Origin: Palsa-892 sp035556215
Lineage (GTDB): Bacteria; Pseudomonadota; Alphaproteobacteria; Rhizobiales; Xanthobacteraceae
NCBI GenBank assembly: GCA_035556215.1
Contig: DATMFI010000007.1
Location: 1 to 64,000 of the forward strand
Length of the DNA: 64,000 nucleotides
Direction of reading: 5' to 3'
In this document: in pieces, positions 24,358 to 33,035 of the stretch
How the letters are laid out: the number at the start of each line of letters is the position of its first letter
Numbering within the stretch: the stretch's first letter is position 1
Translations under genes and position numbers: made by a program
Notes under the pieces: generated by a model
What the model was told of the DNA's origin: nothing
What the model saw: the letters and a program-made list of their open reading frames with translations, nothing else
The model's database searches: none

Positions 24358-25710
24358 CTATCGCGAAACGATGTTCTCGACGGCGGATGCAACGGCGAAT
24401 AGCGTTGCATCCTGCCCGCGCTCTTTCGCAAGCATCAATCCGACCGGGGCGGCGTTATCGCCACGCGCGATCGGCAGCGAAATTGCGCAGCCGTCGATCA
24501 TATTGATCAATGTGCAGTTTCGCAGCGAAAGCAGGTTGAGCCGCCCGAATTCGGCGTCGTCGGCAAGCTCCGATACTTTCGGCGGCAGGATCGCGACGGT
24601 CGGCATCATGACGGCGTCGTAAGCGGCAATGCGCTTGCTTGCGTCGGCAATCAGTGCGCGGCGTTGCTCGACGATATCGAGGTAATCGGCGGCGGTCTGT
24701 TTGGCACCGCGCTGGATACGAACGAGAACGCGCGGGTCGTATTGCGCCGCTGCTTTTTCGATCAGCCGGCGGTGCCAGGCAAAGCTTTCGGCTGCCGGAA
24801 ATCCACCCTTGGCGTTGATATCCGCAACGCGGTCGAATTCGGGGATCGCAATTCGATCGATCTGAATTCCCTGATCGCTCAGCCGGCGAACGGCCGTTTC
24901 GAAGGCGCTCGCAACTTCGTTATCGACATGATCGAAAGCGACATTGGCCGGAACGGCAAAGCGCAAGCGATTGAGCGGTGCGATGTCTCGACGCGCAAGA
25001 GGCGCCCCGGACATGATGGCGTCGATCGCTTCGCAGCAGGCGACAGAGCGCCCGAACGATCCGATCGAATCGAGCGATGGCGCGAGCGGCAGGCATCCGT
25101 CGAGCGGCACGCGCGCGGCCGTCGGCTTGAAGCCAACGATGCCGGTGAACGCCGCAGGAATGCGGCAGGATCCGCCGGTGTCGGTGCCGATCGCGGCATG
25201 CGCCATGCCATCGGTTACCGAGATCGCGGCGCCGGATGACGAGCCGCCGGGTACGCGGCCTGCTTTGCGCTCCCACGGGCTGAGCGGCGTTCCGTAATGC
25301 GGATTCAGGCCGAGCCCGGAATAGGCGAACTCCACCATGTTGGTTCGGCCGATCAGCACGAAACCCGCTTGGCGCAGACGCGCGACAATTGTCGCGTCGG
25401 CATCTGCGGCGGGCGCATTCGCGAGCACCTTCGAGCCGGCTTTGGTGACTTGCCCCCGGATATCGAACAGGTCCTTGATGGAAATCGGAATGCCGGCATA
25501 GGCTGACGGTGCCGCATCGCGGCGGCGCAATTCGTCCATGGCGGACGCCGTGGCGAGGGCAGCTTCGCGATCGACGGCGACGAACGCGCGCGCGCCTTCG
25601 CCGGCGGAGTCGTCAATGCGCTCAAGACATGCTTCGACGAGTTTTCGGGATGTTGTGCGGCCAGCCGCGAGATCGTCAGCGAGTGAGGCGAGGGTGGGCG
25701 TATGGTTCAT
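24358..25710 (-). CDS. Amidase (amidase signature family)
   Basis: 450 residues. The Ser-cisSer-Lys triad is visible: Lys in PISIKDLFDI (~80), the glycine/serine-rich GGSSSGAAIS (~155), and the nucleophile region GTDTGGSCRIPAAFTGIVGFKPT (~175). It hydrolyses a carboxamide to acid and ammonia; the substrate is unknown. ATG 25710 lies opposite the flavin-reductase promoter, so the perfect operator at 25821-25843 could control both directions. Convergent with DUF2848, with 9 bases between the stops. Confidence 0.88.
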   Translation of the reverse strand: MNHTPTLASLADDLAAGRTTSRKLVEACLERIDDSAGEGARAFVAVDREAALATASAMDELRRRDAAPSAYAGIPISIKDLFDIRGQVTKAGSKVLANAPAADADATIVARLRQAGFVLIGRTNMVEFAYSGLGLNPHYGTPLSPWERKAGRVPGGSSSGAAISVTDGMAHAAIGTDTGGSCRIPAAFTGIVGFKPTAARVPLDGCLPLAPSLDSIGSFGRSVACCEAIDAIMSGAPLARRDIAPLNRLRFAVPANVAFDHVDNEVASAFETAVRRLSDQGIQIDRIAIPEFDRVADINAKGGFPAAESFAWHRRLIEKAAAQYDPRVLVRIQRGAKQTAADYLDIVEQRRALIADASKRIAAYDAVMMPTVAILPPKVSELADDAEFGRLNLLSLRNCTLINMIDGCAISLPIARGDNAAPVGLMLAKERGQDATLFAVASAVENIVSR

Positions 25711-25793
25711 TCTGTTCCGGTCCTTGTTCGAGAAACACCTATAGCGAGCGTGCGCATCTCGAACAATGTTGTACTGGGCCGCGGGTGTTATTC

Positions 25794-25843
25794 TTGACAG
25801 GCGGGGCAATGTCTCTATTCTATAGCTTTGTAACAAAGCTATA
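25794..25843. promoter_or_regulatory. Promoter and perfect MarR operator 3, before the flavin reductase operon
   Basis: A -35 TTGACA (25794-25799) and a -10 TATTCT (25816-25821, 16-base spacer) precede a perfect 23-base dyad. Its arms are TATAGCTTTG (25821-25830) and CAAAGCTATA (25834-25843) around TAA. The operator abuts the -10 and the likely start of transcription. It is the strongest of four related sites and lies in the divergent region shared with the amidase. Confidence 0.8.
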
Positions 25844-25860
25844 AAGTGCAGGGAGAGCGG

Positions 25861-26391
25861 ATGGCTGGCATGGCAGAGCAGGACGCGAAGGCGTTCCGCC
25901 GGGCACTGGGCCAGTTTGCGACTGGCGTCGCTGTCATCACCGCGGAGGCGGCGGACGGCAGCGTGATCGGACTCACCATGAGTTCATTCAATTCGGTTTC
26001 GGTCGACCCGCCGCTCGTGCTTTTCTCAATCGACCGGAAGGCCTTCAGTCTTCAGGCGATGTCCGAAGCCAAGGGCTACGCCGTCAATATTCTGAGCCGC
26101 GGCCAGGAACATCTGTCCAACCAGTTCGCCAAGGCGCTTGGCGACAAATGGACGGCCGTCGAGCATACGCTTGGGCATTGCGCGGCGCCGCTGATTTCCG
26201 GCGCGCTCGCCCATTTCGAGTGCGAGCCTTATGCGCAATATGACGGCGGCGATCATCTGATTTTCGTCGGCCGCGTCGTGCGCTTCACGGTCGATCCGGC
26301 CAACGACCCGCTGATCTTTTTTCGCGGTGCTTATCGTACCCTTGCCAAGCAAGAAAGCAGTCCCCAGTGGCCGCTGCCGATGCACTACTGA
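25861..26391 (+). CDS. Flavin reductase, HpaC-like (FMN/FAD reductase partner of monooxygenase)
   Basis: 176 residues of the flavin-reductase-like domain family (FRRALGQFATGVAVITA, GLTMSSFNSVSVDPPLVLFSID, YAVNILSRGQEHLSNQFA, GGDHLIFVGRVV). It supplies reduced flavin, from NAD(P)H, to the HpaB-type oxygenase encoded 52 bases downstream. ATG 25861 has a GGGAG ribosome site just upstream. First gene of a three-gene unit under operator 3. Confidence 0.9.
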   Translation: MAGMAEQDAKAFRRALGQFATGVAVITAEAADGSVIGLTMSSFNSVSVDPPLVLFSIDRKAFSLQAMSEAKGYAVNILSRGQEHLSNQFAKALGDKWTAVEHTLGHCAAPLISGALAHFECEPYAQYDGGDHLIFVGRVVRFTVDPANDPLIFFRGAYRTLAKQESSPQWPLPMHY

Positions 26392-26443
26392 AATTCAAGA
26401 AAAATCAAAACAGAAATTCGAAAAGCAGGATTCGAGGGAAGCA

Positions 26444-27934
26444 ATGATCAAAACCGGTGCGCAACATATCGCCAGCCTACGCGACGGGCGTGAGATTTAT
26501 CTCGATGGGCAGCGGGTCAGCGACCCGACGACACATCCCGCCTATCGCGGTGCGGTAGGCTCGATCGGCAGAATGTTCGACTTTCAGAGCGTGCCCGAAA
26601 ACCGCGATCTGATGACGTTCGAGACCGACACCAAGACGCGCGCCAACCGTATCTGGGAGCTTCCGGGCTCCTATGAGGCGCTCGTCAAACGCCGCAAGGG
26701 TCTTGAGGCCTGGACCGAGTTACACGCCGGCTTCATGGGCCGCGCGCCCGATCACGTCGCGTCATGCATTGCCGGCATGTATATGGGTCTTGAGGTTTTC
26801 GAGGCTTACGATCCGAAGCGCGCGAAGGCGCTTGCCGATTATTATCGCTATGCGCGCGATAACGATCTTTACCTGACCTACGTCATCATCAATCCGCAGG
26901 CCGATCGCTCCAAGACCGCGGCACAGCAGGCCGATCCGTTCCTGTCGGCGGGCGTCGTCGATCGCGACGCGGAAGGCATCACCGTTCGCGGCGCAAAGAT
27001 GCTGGCAACCGGCGGCATCATGGCGAACGAGGTGTTCGTCACCTGCATTCAGCCGTTGCAACCCGGCGACGAGCGTTATGCGATTTCTTTCGCGGTGCCG
27101 ATGAACGCCAAGGGCCTCAAGATTCTGTCGCGCAAGTCCTACGAGGCGGCGGCGCCGTCGGTGTTCGACAATCCGCTGGCAAGCCGTTTCGACGAAAACG
27201 ATGCGGTTCTCTATTTCGACGATGTAAAGGTGCCCTGGGATCGCGTCTTCATCGTCGATAGCATCGAGATGTGCCAGAAGCAGTTTCACGCGACGCCGGC
27301 GCACGTTTACCAGAATTACCAGGCGATGATCCGCCTTTCGGTGAAGCTGAAGTTTCTGGCCGGCATCGCTCTGCGTACCGCCGAGACCAATGGTATCGTT
27401 GGCTTTCCGCAGGTGCGCGAAATGCTCGGACAGCTCGCGGCCGAAGTCAGCATGGTCGAGGCGCTGGTCGCCGCGATGGAAGCCAAAGGTCAGCAGCGCG
27501 GTGCTTACTTCGTCCCGGATCGCCAGATGCTTTATTCGGCGCAGGTTCTCACCCAGCAGCTTTACGCCAAGATCAACAACACGCTGCGCGAACTCGCCGG
27601 CGGAGGTTTGATCATGCTGCCGTCGTCGGCCAAGGATTTCAGCAATCCTGAAATCGCAAGGCTGATCGAGAAAACACAGCAGTCGCCGGCCGCGAACGCC
27701 GCCGACAAGGTGAAGTTCTACAAGCTGGCATGGGATGCCGTCGGTTCGGAATTCGCCTCGCGCCATTCGCAATACGAGATGTTCTTTGCGGGCGCGACCT
27801 TCGTCACGAAGGGGCATGCCTTCCGCACTTACGATTGGAAGTCCGCTTCGTCGCTTCTCGATCGGATGCTGGCAAGCTACGATCTTTCCGACGATCTCGC
27901 GGGCTCCGGCAAGCCGTCTCGCTCTGTCGCTTAA
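26444..27934 (+). CDS. HpaB-type FADH2-dependent aromatic monooxygenase (4-hydroxyphenylacetate 3-hydroxylase family)
   Basis: 496 residues, the normal length. Family features include the N-terminal GAQHIASLRDGREIYLDGQRV, AGMYMGLEVFEAY, LTYVIINPQADRSK, AKMLATGGIMANEVFV, FDDVKVPWDRVF and the C-terminal GGGLIMLPSSAKDF. The enzyme uses free FADH2 from the reductase encoded upstream to hydroxylate a phenolic or heteroaromatic ring. HpaB relatives act on many substrates, so the compound is not determined. A cupin gene follows 14 bases later. Confidence 0.9.
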   Translation: MIKTGAQHIASLRDGREIYLDGQRVSDPTTHPAYRGAVGSIGRMFDFQSVPENRDLMTFETDTKTRANRIWELPGSYEALVKRRKGLEAWTELHAGFMGRAPDHVASCIAGMYMGLEVFEAYDPKRAKALADYYRYARDNDLYLTYVIINPQADRSKTAAQQADPFLSAGVVDRDAEGITVRGAKMLATGGIMANEVFVTCIQPLQPGDERYAISFAVPMNAKGLKILSRKSYEAAAPSVFDNPLASRFDENDAVLYFDDVKVPWDRVFIVDSIEMCQKQFHATPAHVYQNYQAMIRLSVKLKFLAGIALRTAETNGIVGFPQVREMLGQLAAEVSMVEALVAAMEAKGQQRGAYFVPDRQMLYSAQVLTQQLYAKINNTLRELAGGGLIMLPSSAKDFSNPEIARLIEKTQQSPAANAADKVKFYKLAWDAVGSEFASRHSQYEMFFAGATFVTKGHAFRTYDWKSASSLLDRMLASYDLSDDLAGSGKPSRSVA

Positions 27935-27948
27935 TTCGGGGAAGTGCA

Positions 27949-28329
27949 ATGGCAGTCAACAAGGCTCATGACGAATTCCATACGCTCGATATGAACAGCG
28001 GATGGGAGACGCCCCCGGGATATCCCGCGGGTATCCAGCAGAAAATTCTGTCGGGTTCGCTAGACGAAAAGAACAAGCGGGGCAGCCGTACGCGCCTTCT
28101 GCGTTTCGCGCCCGGCGTTTACACCACGAAGCCCTTCGTGCACGAATACTGGGAAGAAGTGTTTCTCTTCTCTGGCGACCTGACGGTTGGAAATGACGAG
28201 AACGGAAAGGGCGGGCAGTCGTTCAAGCCGCATACCTACGCCTGCCGTCCGCCCGGCGCGTTTCACGGCCCGTTCAAATCCGAAAACGGCTGCCTTCTCA
28301 TGGAGATTCACTATTTCGATCCCGTGTGA
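27949..28329 (+). CDS. Small cupin-domain protein
   Basis: 126 residues, a single cupin barrel. The first motif contains HEYWEEVFLFSGDL, giving a His and Glu pair for metal, and the second contains PPGAFHGPF with its His. It may be a small dioxygenase, isomerase or other metal-dependent enzyme acting after the HpaB-type hydroxylation. Co-transcribed with flavin reductase and monooxygenase and followed by a terminator at 28362. The true start ATG 27949 has GGGGAAG upstream. Confidence 0.8.
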   Translation: MAVNKAHDEFHTLDMNSGWETPPGYPAGIQQKILSGSLDEKNKRGSRTRLLRFAPGVYTTKPFVHEYWEEVFLFSGDLTVGNDENGKGGQSFKPHTYACRPPGAFHGPFKSENGCLLMEIHYFDPV

Positions 28330-28361
28330 TGGGGATCCATTCGCGTGATTGATGCTTCCGG

Positions 28362-28394
28362 CTTGCGGATCGTTATTGCGGTCCGCAAGGTTTT
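28362..28394 (+). terminator. Terminator after the monooxygenase operon
   Basis: The perfect arms CTTGCGGA (28362-28369) and TCCGCAAG (28382-28389) are followed by GTTTTC. A second outer pair, GCGTGAT (28343-28349) and ATCACGC (28397-28403), could extend the structure. It separates the cupin gene from the ubiD promoter. Confidence 0.6.
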
Positions 28395-28421
28395 CGATCA
28401 CGCTATGCCTCGTAGCTAGGC

Positions 28422-28449
28422 TTGACTAGCTTTGTCACTTAGCTATGAT
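28422..28449. promoter_or_regulatory. Promoter with MarR operator 4, before ubiD
   Basis: A -35 TTGACT (28422-28427) and a -10 TATGAT (28444-28449) with a 16-base spacer enclose the dyad TAGCTTT-GTCAC-TTAGCTA (28427-28445). The left half is identical to that of the perfect site at 25821. A repressor bound here would block RNA polymerase directly. Confidence 0.7.
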
Positions 28450-28537
28450 TTTTTTATATTTTCGGCCGTCGAAAGGAAGCCGGCGGCCCGGTCTACCTGG
28501 CATTTCTACGTGACGCAGAATTTGTGGAACCCCGAAG

Positions 28538-29947
28538 ATGATGCAGTCCAAGGTTCTCGATACGAGCTTCCGTTCCGCGCTGTCGCGGCTGGCGAAAAGC
28601 AAACGCCTGCTCACATACGATAAGCCGGTCGATCAGCATCTCGAGGCGGCGGCGATCCTGAAAAAGTTCGATGGCCGTGAAGCGATCCTGTTCTCCGCGA
28701 TCAAGGATAATCCGACGCCGTTGATCGGCAATCTGTTGAGCTCGCGCGAGAATTGCGAGGCTGCTTTCGGTCTCGATTTCAACGGCATTCGCGGCCTCAT
28801 CCAGCGGGCGATGAACGCGCCGATCGAACCGGCGCTCGTCGCCAAGGCGCCGGCGCAGGAAGTCGTATTGAAGACCGGCTTCGACATCGGCCGTCTGCTG
28901 CCTGCGCTTTATCACGCGCCGTCTGATGCGGGACGGTACATCACGGCGGGTATCGTTGTGGTGAAAGACCCGGTGACGGGGATTTACAACGCTTCCTATC
29001 ATCGGTTGCAGCTCATCGGGCCGGATCGCGTCGCGATCAAACTCGACCTTGGCCGGCATTTGCGTCTTGCTTTTGAACGAGCGCAGCAGAAGGGGCAGGA
29101 TCTGCCGGTGGCGGTCTGCATCGGCACGGATCTCGCGTTGCATTTTACGGCGGCGACGATGGGTTCGCAGATGCCGGAAACGGCGGATGAGCTTGCGGTC
29201 GCCGGCGGCCTGACGGGCAAGGCGCTTTCCGTTGCGAAGGCCGTATCGCAGGATCTTCTGGTTCCGGCAGAAAGCGAATTCATCCTCGAGGGGAAGATTC
29301 TCGCGAACGAGGTCGCGCCGGAGGGGCCGTTTGGCGAGTTCATCGGCTTTGCCGCGCCGCCTGCCGATGCGCCGGTTCTGCAAATCACCGCCGTTACGCA
29401 TCGCGCCAAGCCAATTTATCACGTCATCAACGGCTTCGGGCGCGAAACGATCATGCTTCGCAAATATGTGCTCGAAGCGAGCCTGCTGAAAGTGCTGCAA
29501 TCAGCGATTCCGATTGTCGTCGATGCGGAGATGACGGCGGGAGGCCTGCATCGTTTCCACGCCGTGATTCAGGTCAAGAAAACCAGCCGCCAGCATAACG
29601 GCTTGCAGCGCAATGCCATGCTTGCTGCGTTTGGCGCGTTGAAGGACCTCGATCTCGTGACGGTGGTCGATGACGATATCGATATTCGCGATGTCCACGA
29701 CGTCGAATATGCGATCGCAACGCGCATGGAAGCGTCGACTGACCTCGTCATTATTCCGGCCGCGAGAGGTCATGAATATGTACGCGTCAGTAAGGAAGGC
29801 ATCCGCGCGAAGCTCGGGATCGACGCGACCATACCGTTCGAGGATCAGGCAAAATTCCGGCGTGTCGAATTCGCGCCGACTGAGGTCAAGGATGAAGCAT
29901 TCAGTGCGGATTCAACCGCAGCGTTAAAAATCATGGGCCTTTCTTAA
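28538..29947 (+). CDS. UbiD-family prenylated-FMN (de)carboxylase
   Basis: 469 residues. UbiD features include ENCEAAFGLDFNGIRG, a KTGFDIGRLLPALYHAPSDAG stretch, and VAPEGPFGEFIGFAA, the conserved E-P-GE loop. RETIMLRKYVLEA and the C-terminal VVVDDDIDIRD-like segment are also present. These enzymes reversibly decarboxylate aromatic or alpha,beta-unsaturated acids using prenyl-FMN made by UbiX, which is encoded at 36283. ATG 28538 or 28541 are equally possible. It starts the second MarR-linked unit, continuing through the TTT transporter. Confidence 0.9.
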   Translation: MMQSKVLDTSFRSALSRLAKSKRLLTYDKPVDQHLEAAAILKKFDGREAILFSAIKDNPTPLIGNLLSSRENCEAAFGLDFNGIRGLIQRAMNAPIEPALVAKAPAQEVVLKTGFDIGRLLPALYHAPSDAGRYITAGIVVVKDPVTGIYNASYHRLQLIGPDRVAIKLDLGRHLRLAFERAQQKGQDLPVAVCIGTDLALHFTAATMGSQMPETADELAVAGGLTGKALSVAKAVSQDLLVPAESEFILEGKILANEVAPEGPFGEFIGFAAPPADAPVLQITAVTHRAKPIYHVINGFGRETIMLRKYVLEASLLKVLQSAIPIVVDAEMTAGGLHRFHAVIQVKKTSRQHNGLQRNAMLAAFGALKDLDLVTVVDDDIDIRDVHDVEYAIATRMEASTDLVIIPAARGHEYVRVSKEGIRAKLGIDATIPFEDQAKFRRVEFAPTEVKDEAFSADSTAALKIMGLS

Positions 29948-29993
29948 GCGGGCCCGCAAACGAAACAGAAAAACACGTCTCAGGGGGTAATCG

Positions 29994-30956
29994 ATGAAGA
30001 AAATTGCTCTTGCCGTCATTTCTATCGCAGCGCTGTTTTGCGGCTCTGCGTCGGCGCAAACCTGGCCAAGCAAGCCAATCAAGCTTGTCGTTCCGTACGC
30101 GCCGGGAGGATATACCGATGGCGTTTCGCGTATCGCTGCGCGTTTCATGGAAAAAGAATTAGGACAGCCGATCGTTGTCGAAAATCGCCCGGGCGGCGGC
30201 GGCATTGTCGGCACGGATTTCCTCTCGAAATCGCCGAACGATGGTTACACTCTCTGCATGTGCAGCGTCGGCGCGGTTTCCGTCGCGCCGGTTGCGCAGA
30301 AAACTTCCTACGATCCGTTGAAGAGCTTCCGGCCGATCAGCATCGTCAGCACCATTCCGCAGACGGTTATTGTGAACCCGTCCGTGCCGGTCAATTCAAT
30401 CGAAGATCTCGTCGCTTACGCGAAAGCAAATCCGGGCAAGCTGAATTACGGCTCGAGCGGAGCGGGCGGACTGATGTATTTCTCCGTTGCGCTGTTCGAA
30501 GCGCGTACGGGCACCAAGATGGTCCACGTTCCGTTCAAGGGCGGCGCTCCCGCGACTGCGGCCGTCGTATCCGGCGAAGTCAATCTGACTTTCACCAATA
30601 TGACCGATGCGTTGCCGCAGATCGAAGCCAAGACGGTGAAGGCGCTTGCAATTACTTCGAAAAACCGCAGTGAGTTCGCGCCGCAGCTTCCGACTATCGC
30701 CGAAAAGGTAAAAGCCCTTTCAAATTATAACGTCGAATCCTGGAACGGCGTTATGGCGCCTGCGGGCACGCCGGAGGACATCGTTCAGAAGCTTTCGGCC
30801 GTTTACAAGAAGATGGCGGCGGATCCCGAGGTGAAAAAGCAGATGGCTGTGATCGGGGCTTCGACGGTATTCACCACCCCGGACGGCTTCCAGACGCAGA
30901 TCAATCAGGAAGTCGAGCAGTGGAAGGCGCTGCTTAAAGAGATTTCGGGCAAGTAA
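29994..30956 (+). CDS. tctC: TctC/Bug-family periplasmic substrate-binding protein
   Basis: 320 residues with an N-terminal signal peptide ending at ASAQ (~21). Family motifs are WPSKPIKLVVPYAPGGYTD, GQPIVVENRPGGGGIVG, GKLNYGSSGAGGLMYFS and VPFKGGAPATAAVVSGEV. It captures a carboxylate for the membrane components encoded just downstream. A GGGGG ribosome site precedes ATG 29994. A strong palindrome lies between its stop and tctB. Between UbiD and the other enzymes, it likely imports the aromatic or related acid used by this cluster. Confidence 0.93.
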   Translation: MKKIALAVISIAALFCGSASAQTWPSKPIKLVVPYAPGGYTDGVSRIAARFMEKELGQPIVVENRPGGGGIVGTDFLSKSPNDGYTLCMCSVGAVSVAPVAQKTSYDPLKSFRPISIVSTIPQTVIVNPSVPVNSIEDLVAYAKANPGKLNYGSSGAGGLMYFSVALFEARTGTKMVHVPFKGGAPATAAVVSGEVNLTFTNMTDALPQIEAKTVKALAITSKNRSEFAPQLPTIAEKVKALSNYNVESWNGVMAPAGTPEDIVQKLSAVYKKMAADPEVKKQMAVIGASTVFTTPDGFQTQINQEVEQWKALLKEISGK

Positions 30957-31001
30957 TAAGTAGCGCCGCATCCGCGGCGTTGCTGCCAATCCCAAGACGA
31001 T

Positions 31002-31023
31002 GCGCGGAGAATATTCTCCGCGC
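31002..31023. repeat. Perfect 22-base palindrome between tctC and tctB
   Basis: The arms GCGCGGAGAAT (31002-31012) and ATTCTCCGCGC (31013-31023) are fully complementary with no spacer. A second short hairpin, CGCCGC with GCGGCG (30964-30979), lies just upstream. In an operon where a binding protein is needed in excess over membrane subunits, such hairpins often stabilise the upstream message or reduce read-through. That role is inferred. The palindrome is close to the tctB ribosome site. Confidence 0.75.
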
Positions 31024-31034
31024 CGGAGATGACG

Positions 31035-31484
31035 ATGAAGCCGTTCGCCTGGCGGGGAAATATCGACTTCTTTTCGGGGGTGTTGCTGTCGGGCATCGCT
31101 ATCTTTGCCCTGTTTTACATTCGCACTCTTGAAATCGGAACGGTTCTGCAAATGGGGTCGGGCTATTTTCCGCTCGGTCTTGCGCTCATTTTGCTCGGTA
31201 TGGGCCTCGTTCTGATCGTCAAAGGCGTTCTATCCGGCGGGCCGGAGGTGGGCGCGATCCACTTGAGGCCTTTGTTCTTCGTGCTGCTTTCCTTTGCGCT
31301 CTTCGGTGTGCTGGTGGAGCGCACAGGATTGATCTGCGCAATTCTCGTGCAAGTGATCGTTGCGCATTTTGGGTCGCGTGAGACTCGTCTTCTCGAAAGC
31401 CTTGTTCTTGCTGCCGTGCTCGCTGCCGCGTCGTCGGTGTTGTTCGTTTGGATCCTCAAGATTCCGGTCAGTTTGCTGCCATGA
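31035..31484 (+). CDS. tctB: TctB-family small membrane subunit of the tripartite tricarboxylate transporter
   Basis: About 149 residues with four hydrophobic segments (VLLSGIAIFALFYI, FPLGLALILLGMGLVLIV, LFFVLLSFALFGVLV and a C-terminal VLAAASSVLFVWIL). It opens with NIDFFSGVLL, as TctB proteins do. ATG 31035 fits the GGAG at 31025-31028; ATG 31029 is the alternative. It overlaps tctA by ATGA. Confidence 0.88.
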   Translation: MKPFAWRGNIDFFSGVLLSGIAIFALFYIRTLEIGTVLQMGSGYFPLGLALILLGMGLVLIVKGVLSGGPEVGAIHLRPLFFVLLSFALFGVLVERTGLICAILVQVIVAHFGSRETRLLESLVLAAVLAAASSVLFVWILKIPVSLLP

Positions 31485-32986
31485 TCGATGTTTTCGCTTC
31501 TCTGGCGCACGGCTTCGCCGTCGCGGCAACACCGGTAAACCTGCTGTTTTGTCTGATCGGCGTGGTTTGCGGAACGTTGATCGGCGTGCTGCCGGGTTTG
31601 GGCCCGGTTGCAACGATCTCGTTGTTGTTGCCCGTTACGTTCGCGCTCAACCCGATCAGCGCGATCATCATGCTCGCCGGTATTTATTACGGCGCGCAAT
31701 ATGGCGGCTCGACGACGGCTATCCTCGTCAATATTCCGGGCGAATCCACGTCGGTCGTCACGGCGGTTGACGGTTACAAGATGGCGCAGCAGGGCCGTGC
31801 CGGCGAGGCGCTGGCCGTCGCTGCGATAGGCTCTTTCATCGCCGGCTGCATCGGCACGCTCGTGATTGCCGTGGCGGGGCCGCCGCTCGCCTTGATGACG
31901 CAGAAGTTCGCGTCGCCGGATTATTTCTCGTTGATGGTGCTGGGTCTTGTCTCGGCGGTGGTGCTCGCCAACGGCTCGATGTTCCAGGCGATTGCAATGA
32001 TCTTCCTGGGCCTTTTGCTCGGAATGGTCGGCATGGACATCAATACCGGCCAACCGCGGATGACCTTGGGCCTCATCGAGTTGTCCGATGGCATCAATTT
32101 CGTAGCGTTGGTGATGGGGCTTTTCGGCATCGCCGAAGTGATTGCCAACCTCGAGCAAGTATCCGCCCGCGTCGTCAATCATTCGCGCATCATCAGCATC
32201 TGGCCATCGATGAAGGTGTTGAGGGGGGTGTGGGCTTCCGTGATGCGCGGGACTTTTATTGGCACCATCTTCGGAATCTTGCCGGGCGGGGGCGCGACGA
32301 TCGCGGCATTTTCGGCCTATGCGGTGGAAAAACGTGTGGCGAAGGATCCTTCGCGCTTCGGCAATGGAGCGGTGGAGGGCGTCGCGGGGCCGGAATCGGC
32401 CAATAACGCCGCGGCGCAGACCTCGTTCGTGCCGCTTCTCACCATGGGTATTCCCACCAGCGCCACGATGGCGCTGATGATCGGCGCATTGACGCTGCAC
32501 GGCATCGCACCCGGCCCGATGGTGATTTCGCGCCAACCGGACCTGTTTTGGGGCCTGATCGCCAGCATGTTCATCGGCAATTTGATGCTGGTCATCATCA
32601 ATCTTCCGATGATCGGCATCTGGGTGAAGCTGCTGGCGGTGCCGTATCGGCTGCTTTATTTGATCATCCTGGTGATCTGCGCGATCGGCGTCTATTCGGT
32701 CAATAATTCCTCATTCGACATCTACATGACCGTCGGCTTCACGCTGCTCGGCTACATCCTGCGCAAGCTGAATGCGGAGCCGGCGCCGCTTCTGATGGGC
32801 TTCGTGCTCGGCCCGATGCTCGAAGAGAATTTCCGCCGCAGCCTCATCACGGCACACGGAAACGCCATGGTGTTTTTCGAGCGCCCGATCAGTCTCGTGC
32901 TGCTGATCATGAGCGTGGCGCTGCTGCTTTCGATCGCCGTGCCCTCGATCGTTCGGTGGCGCGGCGAAGTCTTCAAGGAAACCTAG
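31481..32986 (+). CDS. tctA: TctA-family large membrane subunit of the tripartite tricarboxylate transporter
   Basis: 501 residues, polytopic, with about ten to twelve predicted segments. The duplicated TctA signature is clear: GVLPGLGPVATISLLLPVTF near residue 35, with YGAQYGGSTTAILVNIPGE, and again GILPGGGATIAAFSAYAVEK (~270) with FVPLLTMGIPTSATMALM. It couples substrate delivered by TctC to an ion gradient. ATG 31481 overlaps the tctB stop, and the longer frame from 31448 is rejected. The aldehyde dehydrogenase follows 49 bases later. Confidence 0.95.
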   Translation: MIDVFASLAHGFAVAATPVNLLFCLIGVVCGTLIGVLPGLGPVATISLLLPVTFALNPISAIIMLAGIYYGAQYGGSTTAILVNIPGESTSVVTAVDGYKMAQQGRAGEALAVAAIGSFIAGCIGTLVIAVAGPPLALMTQKFASPDYFSLMVLGLVSAVVLANGSMFQAIAMIFLGLLLGMVGMDINTGQPRMTLGLIELSDGINFVALVMGLFGIAEVIANLEQVSARVVNHSRIISIWPSMKVLRGVWASVMRGTFIGTIFGILPGGGATIAAFSAYAVEKRVAKDPSRFGNGAVEGVAGPESANNAAAQTSFVPLLTMGIPTSATMALMIGALTLHGIAPGPMVISRQPDLFWGLIASMFIGNLMLVIINLPMIGIWVKLLAVPYRLLYLIILVICAIGVYSVNNSSFDIYMTVGFTLLGYILRKLNAEPAPLLMGFVLGPMLEENFRRSLITAHGNAMVFFERPISLVLLIMSVALLLSIAVPSIVRWRGEVFKET

Positions 32987-33035
32987 CCGGTTTGCGGCGC
33001 GGCTGCGGCGGCTGCCCGGCGATAACGAGTGCGCG

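Noticed and set aside
28432..28623. Short plus-strand frame starting within operator 4
   Set aside because: It overlaps the promoter and the ubiD start in another frame, with no similarity.
31163..32536. 457-codon minus-strand frame opposite tctBA
   Set aside because: Low-complexity Arg/His/Asp-rich translation typical of an antisense shadow; the plus strand encodes a clear TctA.
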